A program made the position numbers and the translations under genes. Shown here piece by piece: positions 4,887-8,915 of a stretch of DNA of 8,915 bases. This DNA is from Patescibacteria group bacterium. GTDB lineage: Bacteria; Patescibacteriota; Minisyncoccia; Phycocordibacterales; UBA6065. The notes under the pieces were generated by a model that made no database searches, was not told the origin of the DNA, and saw nothing but the letters and a program-made list of their open reading frames with translations. The stretch's first letter is position 1; each line of letters begins with the position of its first letter. The stretch covers positions 1 through 8,915 of the forward strand of contig JAGWHV010000033.1 in the NCBI GenBank assembly GCA_028866595.1. The letters are read 5' to 3'.

Positions 4887-5333
4887 ATGCACAAGATATT
4901 TCTCCGTATCTCAGGAGCGGTTCAGCTCGTCTTGTTTGTCGCCGTCGCGTTCATCGTGGCCTTCCTCGTCAACTCGAGCGGCAAGTCGATATGGATAACG
5001 ATCGGCATCATCCTTGCCCTTGTCGCCGAGAGAGTCATAGGCTCCTATATGGCGCGGCAGTCAGAGGTTAAATCTGAAGAAGAGGAGGAAGAAGAGGTCA
5101 CTCCGGACCCTGTCTTCGCCGAAAAGACGGTGAAAATCTATCTGAACGACGGCAAGGTAGTCCAGGGCAAGATATCCTGCGAGCCGGAGGAGTTCTCCGA
5201 CTGGATCATCCTCTCTGACGCTCAGTTCACGGACGATTCCGCGGCTATTCCCTCGGGTGAGATATCAGACAAGCTCGCCATACCTCTCGGTTATGTCGAG
5301 GTGATATCGCTCATGGATTTGGACAGAGTGTAA
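4887..5333 (+). CDS. Two-helix membrane protein with acidic linker and beta-rich C-terminal domain
   Basis: I recognise no named family. 148 residues from the ATG at 4887; a GTG at 4878 would add three residues but lies before the predicted transcription start. Segments at about 8-28 and 34-51 are hydrophobic and joined by a short loop, which makes a helical hairpin. A linker with seven glutamates in a row (64-70) follows. The C-terminal part (79-148) has alternating strand-like stretches: KTVKIYLNDGKVVQGKIS, DWIILSDAQF and IPLGYVEVISLMDL. That order (strand, DG turn, strand with G, strand, strand) is reminiscent of a small SH3/Sm-like barrel, but this is a guess from pattern alone. With a helical hairpin at the front, the tail is probably cytoplasmic. 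It has its own promoter and ends in its own terminator, next to the RRM gene. Confidence 0.75.
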   Translation: MHKIFLRISGAVQLVLFVAVAFIVAFLVNSSGKSIWITIGIILALVAERVIGSYMARQSEVKSEEEEEEEVTPDPVFAEKTVKIYLNDGKVVQGKISCEPEEFSDWIILSDAQFTDDSAAIPSGEISDKLAIPLGYVEVISLMDLDRV

Positions 5334-5340
5334 CGAAAGA

Positions 5341-5367
5341 CCGGATCTCTCCGGCCTTTTTCTTTTT
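5341..5367 (+). terminator. Rho-independent terminator of the two-helix membrane protein gene
   Basis: CCGGA (5341-5345), loop TCTC, TCCGG (5350-5354), then CCTTTTTCTTTTT. The stem is short but the U-tract is long. It lies in the 32-bp gap between this gene and the convergent typA, overlapping the last base pair of the typA stop region. Confidence 0.75.
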
Positions 5368-7162
5368 ATGCTTTCCGCTTGGCTTTCTCGCGCTCGACTT
5401 TCTTGAGGAATTGCTTGCGAAGGCGGACGGATTTTGGCGTGACTTCGAGGTAATCGTCGTCGTGCATGATCTCGAGGCCGCGCTCGATAGTGAGGCGCCA
5501 TGGTGGCACGAGCATGATGGCGTCGTCCTTGCCGGCCGAACGGTAGTTCGAGAGGACTTTTTCTTTCATCGGATTGACGTCAAGGTCGTCGCCTTTAGAT
5601 GTGTTGCCGACGATCATGCCCTCGTAGACGTCCATGCCCGGGTCGATATAGAGGGTGCCGCGCTCCTGGAGGTTCCAGAGGGCGAAAGCCACGGCTTTGC
5701 CGGCTTCCATCGAGACCATCGAGCCGAACTCGTGCTTCTCGATCGCGCCGACGTGCGGCCTGAATCCGATGAAACGAGCGGAGAGGATGCCCTCGCCTTT
5801 GGTGTCGACGACGAATTCGCCGCGATAGCCGAGAAGGCCGCGGGTCGGTATCTCGAACGTCAGGCGGGTGATGCCTTCGCGCTCGGTCATGTTCGTCATG
5901 ATGCCTTTCCTCTGGGAGAGCTTTCTGATGACTTCGCCGGAGACGTCAGTGCGGACATCAGCGGTTACTTCTTCGAATGGCTCGTTCTTGACGCCGTCAA
6001 TCTCTTTGACGATGACTTGCGGTTGGGAGACTTGGAGCTCGAAGCCCTCGCGGCGCATCGTCTCGAGAAGGATGGAGATATGGAGCTCGCCGCGGCCAAA
6101 GACGCGGAAGACGTCGCCGGACGCGCCCGGCGGAGCGAAATCGATCTTGAGGCCGACGTTGACTTCGAGCTCTTTTTCAAGGCGCTCGCGTATCTGGCGG
6201 GTCGTCACGAATTTGCCTTCGCGGCCGGCGAGAGGCGAATTGTTGACGAGGAAGTTCAGAGCGATCGTCGGCTCGTCGACGGCGATGGCGGGCAGGGGAG
6301 CCTGGTCGGCTGATTCGCATATCGTCTCGCCGATGAATATGTCGGCAAGACCGGCGAGCATGACGATGTCGCCCGCGCCGGCTTCCTGTATCTCCTCGCG
6401 GTCGAGGCCGCGGAAGGTATAGAGCTTCGTCACTTTACCCTGGCGGGTCTCGCCTGTCGGCTTTTTGACAAAGACATTCTGACCGACACGGACTTTGCCT
6501 TCGTATATGCGGCCGACGGCGAGGCGGCCAGTGTACGAATCGTACGCCAGATTGAAAGGCTGCATCCGGAGGGGCTTCGTCGTATCGGCAGGCGCCGCGG
6601 GCACGAGCTCGAGTATCGAGTCGAGGAGAGGAGTGAGGTCTTTGGAGTCGTCGGCGAGGTTTTTCTTGGCGATGCCTTGGCGGCCGATCGCGTATATCGT
6701 GTGGAAATCGAGCTGCTCATCTGTCGCGCCGAGCTCGATGAAGAGCTCGAGGATCTCGTCGAGGGCTTCTTTCGGCCGGGCGGCCGGCTTGTCGATCTTG
6801 TTGATGACGACGATCGGCTTCATGCCGAGCTCGAGGGACTTTTTGAGCACGAAGCGAGTCTGGGGCATCGGGCCTTCCTGGGCGTCGACCAGGAGGAGCA
6901 CGGTGTCGATGGAGCGGAGCACGCGCTCGACCTCGGAGCCGAAGTCGGCATGCCCCGGGGTGTCGACGATGTTTATCTTTGTGCCCTTGTAGTGGATGGA
7001 AGCGTTCTTGGCGTAGATGGTGATGCCGCGCTCCTGCTCGAGGGCGTTTGTATCCATGGAAAAGCCCTCTTTGGCCACGCCTGCCTGGCGCATGATGCCG
7101 TCCATGAGCGTGGTCTTGCCATGGTCGACGTGGGCTATGATGGCTATGTTCCTGATCTCCAT
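5366..7162 (-). CDS. typA: Ribosome-associated translational GTPase TypA/BipA
   Basis: 598 residues, close to the usual length of about 600. The GTPase domain shows G1 AHVDHGKTTL (10-19), switch I ERGITIYAKN (44-53), G3 VDTPGHADFGSE (66-77) and G4 NKIDKP (121-126). Next come the beta-barrel domain II (about 200-300), the EF-G-like domains III and V, and the BipA-specific C-terminal domain (LLGYRGEFVVDTKGEG onward), ending in a Lys/Arg-rich tail. BipA binds the ribosome at the factor site and helps 50S assembly and growth under stress such as cold. Translation starts at the ATG at 7162 in the conserved MEIRNIAIIAHVDHGK context. Upstream there is TATACC (7171-7166), too close to the ATG to be a standard -10, CATACC a little earlier, and no good -35; the promoter is therefore uncertain. 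No Shine-Dalgarno is visible. The gene converges on the membrane protein gene. Confidence 0.97.
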   Translation of the reverse strand: MEIRNIAIIAHVDHGKTTLMDGIMRQAGVAKEGFSMDTNALEQERGITIYAKNASIHYKGTKINIVDTPGHADFGSEVERVLRSIDTVLLLVDAQEGPMPQTRFVLKKSLELGMKPIVVINKIDKPAARPKEALDEILELFIELGATDEQLDFHTIYAIGRQGIAKKNLADDSKDLTPLLDSILELVPAAPADTTKPLRMQPFNLAYDSYTGRLAVGRIYEGKVRVGQNVFVKKPTGETRQGKVTKLYTFRGLDREEIQEAGAGDIVMLAGLADIFIGETICESADQAPLPAIAVDEPTIALNFLVNNSPLAGREGKFVTTRQIRERLEKELEVNVGLKIDFAPPGASGDVFRVFGRGELHISILLETMRREGFELQVSQPQVIVKEIDGVKNEPFEEVTADVRTDVSGEVIRKLSQRKGIMTNMTEREGITRLTFEIPTRGLLGYRGEFVVDTKGEGILSARFIGFRPHVGAIEKHEFGSMVSMEAGKAVAFALWNLQERGTLYIDPGMDVYEGMIVGNTSKGDDLDVNPMKEKVLSNYRSAGKDDAIMLVPPWRLTIERGLEIMHDDDYLEVTPKSVRLRKQFLKKVEREKAKRKA

Positions 7163-7199
7163 GCTGGTATAGGTATGTTGCTTCGCAAAATTAAAAATA

Positions 7200-7212
7200 G
7201 AGCCGCGGGCTC
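7200..7212 (-). other. Small hairpin in the typA leader region
   Basis: GAGCC and GGCTC pair around a 3-nt loop and are followed on the minus strand by TATTTTTAATTTT. It lies between the main terminator of the kinase gene and typA, so it may be a back-up terminator or part of the typA leader. The stem is only 5 bp. Confidence 0.35.
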
Positions 7213-7230
7213 GAGAGAGCCTATTTAAAC

Positions 7231-7260
7231 AAAAAAAAGCGTCCCTGACAAGAGGGACGC
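7231..7260 (-). terminator. Rho-independent terminator of the adenylate-kinase-like gene
   Basis: On the minus strand GCGTCCCT (7260-7253) pairs perfectly with AGGGACGC (7246-7239) over a 6-nt loop, followed by eight T. It lies 11 bases beyond the stop codon and separates this gene from typA. This is a textbook strong terminator. Confidence 0.93.
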
Positions 7261-7270
7261 GCAGATTGGG

Positions 7271-7999
7271 TCAGTCGACGGCGTGCGTCGGTAGACCGGG
7301 CTGAAGTAGGCGATGCCGCAGCCAGATGGCGTCGATCACGCAACCGATGAACTGAGGAAAGACGTCGGTCGGGATGCTCTCGCCGTCCGCGTCTATCTCG
7401 TATTCGTGCGCGTTGCAGTCTTTGAACATGGCGCGAAGGCGTGGAATCGTGTCCGTATGCAGATGGTACCGCTTCCGGAACGTGCCGACCTCCGACTCTA
7501 GCCGGTCTGGACTCATCTTCTTGCGGTGACCGAATCGAGACAAACACGTCTCAAACGCCGCGTTCAGGATGATGACGCTGTCCTTGTCCTCCAGATAGCC
7601 ACGCTCGATCGCGTGTTCGATCTGGATTTCCGTCCGACAGAATCCATCCACGAACACGATGTGCGGCATGCCCATCTCAATGACGATCTGGTTGAGCCGG
7701 TTCTCGAACATTTCGATGCAGACGTCGTCCGGCAGAAGGTCGCCTCTCTCGACGGTCGGCTTATACAGGGTCTTGAATTCTGAATCGGTCTTCATCCGAT
7801 CACGAATCATTTGCCCGAAGGAGATGAACGCGACCTTGAGGCCGTTCGCGCGGAGCAAGGTGACCGCTTTTTCTGTGAGGTTCAGGGTGAATCCTTTGCC
7901 TGCACATGTGGCGCTGAGCAGTAAGACGAAACGAGTGTTGGGGAATTGCAAAGCGAAGCCTTTCTTTTGGTTTAGGTTTGAGGATCTTCTTCCGATCAT
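7271..7999 (-). CDS. Adenylate kinase-family nucleoside monophosphate kinase, diverged
   Basis: 242 residues. After about 22 non-conserved residues comes FVLLLSATCAGKGF (24-37), the P-loop, in which the first glycine of the family's GxxGxGKG is serine and the Thr after GKG is Phe. FGQMIRDRM (61-69) fits the AMP-binding segment, ERGDLLPDDVCIEMFENRL (84-102) the G-L-V-P-D segment, FVDGFCRTEIQ (116-126) the DGFPRT block with Cys for Pro, and RFGHRKKMSPDRLESEVGTFRKRY a short LID with R155 and R159. These identify the adenylate kinase family, which moves phosphate between ATP and a nucleoside monophosphate. The substitutions make the exact substrate uncertain, and it may be a second, specialised copy. 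A C-terminal extension after about 215 is unassigned. The start at 7999 is supported by a promoter at 8050-8022; a TTG near residue 18 is the alternative. It has a strong terminator of its own. Confidence 0.75.
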   Translation of the reverse strand: MIGRRSSNLNQKKGFALQFPNTRFVLLLSATCAGKGFTLNLTEKAVTLLRANGLKVAFISFGQMIRDRMKTDSEFKTLYKPTVERGDLLPDDVCIEMFENRLNQIVIEMGMPHIVFVDGFCRTEIQIEHAIERGYLEDKDSVIILNAAFETCLSRFGHRKKMSPDRLESEVGTFRKRYHLHTDTIPRLRAMFKDCNAHEYEIDADGESIPTDVFPQFIGCVIDAIWLRHRLLQPGLPTHAVD

Positions 8000-8021
8000 G
8001 TGGAAGAGCAGAGCCGGGATG

Positions 8022-8050
8022 AATCTATCATTTCAATTGAAAATGGGCAA
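8022..8050 (-). promoter_or_regulatory. Promoter of the kinase gene with a palindrome in its spacer
   Basis: On the minus strand TTGCCC (8050-8045), a 17-bp spacer and TAGATT (8027-8022) form a moderate promoter, with a leader of about 16 nt to the ATG at 7999. The spacer contains the perfect 12-bp palindrome TTTCAATTGAAA (8031-8042), placed where a repressor would block polymerase. Confidence 0.5.
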
Positions 8051-8060
8051 TATATATCGC

Positions 8061-8180
8061 TCAAGGCTTTATGTGCGCCGTCTTTATTTTTCGCGCGATC
8101 TGATCGACTCGCCTCATGAGTGTCTTGTGCTGAAACTGGGTCACGTATGCATCGGCGTGATAGTCGAGGCGGCGGTCCAT
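8061..8180 (-). CDS. Possible 39-residue basic small protein
   Basis: An ATG at 8180 opens a frame of 39 codons ending in TGA at 8061-8063. It begins MDRRLDYHADAYVTQF and ends RKIKTAHIKP. It is basic, can be drawn as one amphipathic helix over its second half (LMRRVDQIARKI), and uses codons like those of the neighbours. It lies 21 bases after the tlyA stop on the same strand, and no terminator is seen between them, so read-through from tlyA could express it. GGAG lies 12 bases before the ATG, too far for a good ribosome site. The ATG sits in the loop of a hairpin (GGCGG/CCGCC, 8171-8186). I recognise no family; a chance open frame cannot be excluded. Confidence 0.4.
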   Translation of the reverse strand: MDRRLDYHADAYVTQFQHKTLMRRVDQIARKIKTAHIKP

Positions 8181-8201
8181 GCCGCCCGCTGTCTCCGGTG
8201 C

Positions 8202-8915
8202 TTATGCCGCTTTTTCCAGTAATATCAAAAATTCTTTGTTGCCTTTTTCGCCTTGGATGGGGGAGTCGGTTTCGGCGCGGACGGTGAATCCGGCGGCGAG
8301 AGCGGCGGCTTTGGTTTGCTCGAGCGCCTCGGCGCGCTCTCTGGGATCCGTTATGACGCCCTTGCGCCTGTCGGCGATCTCTTTGCCGACCTCGAATTGC
8401 GGCTTTACCAGGGCGACGACGCGGCCGCCGAGGCGGACGAGCTCGAACGCTTTTGGCAAGACTTTATTGAGCGATATGAACGATACGTCGATGACGGCCA
8501 TGTCGACGGGCGCTGGCAGGGAGAATTTCCTGATGTCGATACCCTCGTGGACCTCGACGCGGGAGTCTGAGCGGAGCGAGGAGTCGAGCTGGTCGGTGCC
8601 GACGTCGACCGCATAGACCTTGGCGGCGCCGTTTCTGAGCAGGCAATCGGTAAAGCCGCCGGTCGACGAGCCGATATCGACGATCGTGAGACCGCGGACG
8701 TCGAGTCGCCATTCCGCGAGGGCGTGGGCGAGCTTTTCTCCCGCGCGGCCGACGTACGCCGCGTCGCCCGCGATACTGATCGCGTCGTCCGGGCCGACGT
8801 CCATGCTCGGCTTGATCGCCATCGCGCCGTTCACGAGGACTTTGCCGCGCTTTATGAGGTCAATCGCGAGCGAGCGCGAACGGACGAGCTTGCGAGCGAA
8901 TATCTCGGAGTCCAG
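8202..8915 (-). CDS. tlyA: TlyA-family S4/FtsJ-type RNA methyltransferase (5' end outside the window)
   Basis: The frame stays open to the window edge; the GTG at 8834 is internal. The visible 237 residues start in an S4 RNA-binding domain (KLVRSRSLAIDLIKRGKVLV, residues 9-28), then a linker and an FtsJ/Rossmann methyltransferase. The SAM-binding loop is IVDIGSSTGGFTD, followed by AVDVGTDQL, the acidic strand end DMAVIDVSFISL, and ALVKPQFEVGK with the conserved lysine and proline. TlyA proteins 2'-O-methylate cytidines of rRNA (16S C1409 and 23S C1920 in mycobacteria); older annotations call them haemolysins. Perhaps 10-20 N-terminal residues are missing compared with the usual 240-270. Target sites in this organism are inferred by family only. 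The C-terminus (FLILLEKAA) is complete. No terminator follows, so the transcript may continue into the small frame at 8180. Confidence 0.92.
   Translation of the reverse strand: MDSEIFARKLVRSRSLAIDLIKRGKVLVNGAMAIKPSMDVGPDDAISIAGDAAYVGRAGEKLAHALAEWRLDVRGLTIVDIGSSTGGFTDCLLRNGAAKVYAVDVGTDQLDSSLRSDSRVEVHEGIDIRKFSLPAPVDMAVIDVSFISLNKVLPKAFELVRLGGRVVALVKPQFEVGKEIADRRKGVITDPRERAEALEQTKAAALAAGFTVRAETDSPIQGEKGNKEFLILLEKAA

Noticed and set aside
5411..6313. 300-codon open frame on the plus strand, antisense to typA
   Set aside because: It lies wholly inside unmistakable typA, has low-complexity Asp/Glu/Ala/Leu content typical of a mirror frame in GC-rich sequence, and shows no recognisable domain.
1..8915. 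CRISPR array, insertion sequence, phage or defence cassette
   Set aside because: No regularly spaced direct repeats, transposase or integrase motifs, or defence domains were seen. The PD-(D/E)XK domain belongs to a repair-type helicase-nuclease; the Cas4 likeness is at superfamily level only.

Overview
This window carries about ten genes on both strands. The base composition is moderately GC-rich (mid-50s percent by eye). Genes are packed tightly, intergenic gaps are short, and no gene has a convincing Shine-Dalgarno sequence. Several gene products look like lineages of the Candidate Phyla Radiation (Patescibacteria, Parcubacteria-like): a UvrD-type helicase C-terminus with a PD-(D/E)XK nuclease, a short TruB without a PUA domain, a stand-alone bacterial RRM protein, and a DEDDy exonuclease of the YprB/RNase_H_2 kind. 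That assignment is an inference from gene style, not a phylogeny. Stops of all three kinds appear and UGA ends genes, so the ordinary bacterial code fits and the UGA=Gly code of Gracilibacteria/SR1 does not.

Layout. Positions 1-849 (+) hold the C-terminus of a helicase-nuclease cut by the window edge. It meets, tail to tail with a 20-bp overlap, a membrane-anchored DsbA-like thiol oxidoreductase (830-1546, -). That gene diverges from a PrxQ/Bcp peroxiredoxin (1565-2062, +) across an 18-bp gap holding a symmetric double -10 box, so two thiol-redox genes appear to share one control point. Positions 2063-2370 contain no protein gene. They hold a terminator usable from both sides, an odd tRNA-like RNA (2192-2260, -) in a larger set of competing inverted repeats, and the terminator of the next gene. 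A DEDDy exonuclease (2371-2955, -) diverges from truB (2970-3776, +). truB carries a perfect 26-bp palindrome that is translated. truB converges on a four-helix membrane protein (3890-4348, -), and the gap between them is filled by a 109-bp element with perfect 27-bp inverted arms.

The next block is an RRM RNA-binding protein (4507-4797, +) with a long leader, then a two-helix membrane protein with an acidic linker and a small beta-rich tail (4887-5333, +). Each has its own promoter and terminator. typA/bipA (5366-7162, -) converges on them. Upstream of typA on the minus strand are a diverged adenylate-kinase-family enzyme (7271-7999), a possible 39-codon small gene (8061-8180), and a TlyA-type S4/FtsJ methyltransferase (8202 to the window edge).

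Shared theme: RNA and translation maintenance (TruB, TypA, TlyA, RRM protein, the tRNA-like RNA) mixed with DNA maintenance (helicase-nuclease, exonuclease) and envelope redox (DsbA-like, PrxQ). No CRISPR array, transposase, phage gene or defence cassette is visible. The most unusual features are non-coding: the 27-bp inverted-repeat element, the tRNA-like RNA with alternative pairings, the palindrome in truB, and -10 boxes so close to start codons that leaderless mRNAs look likely.
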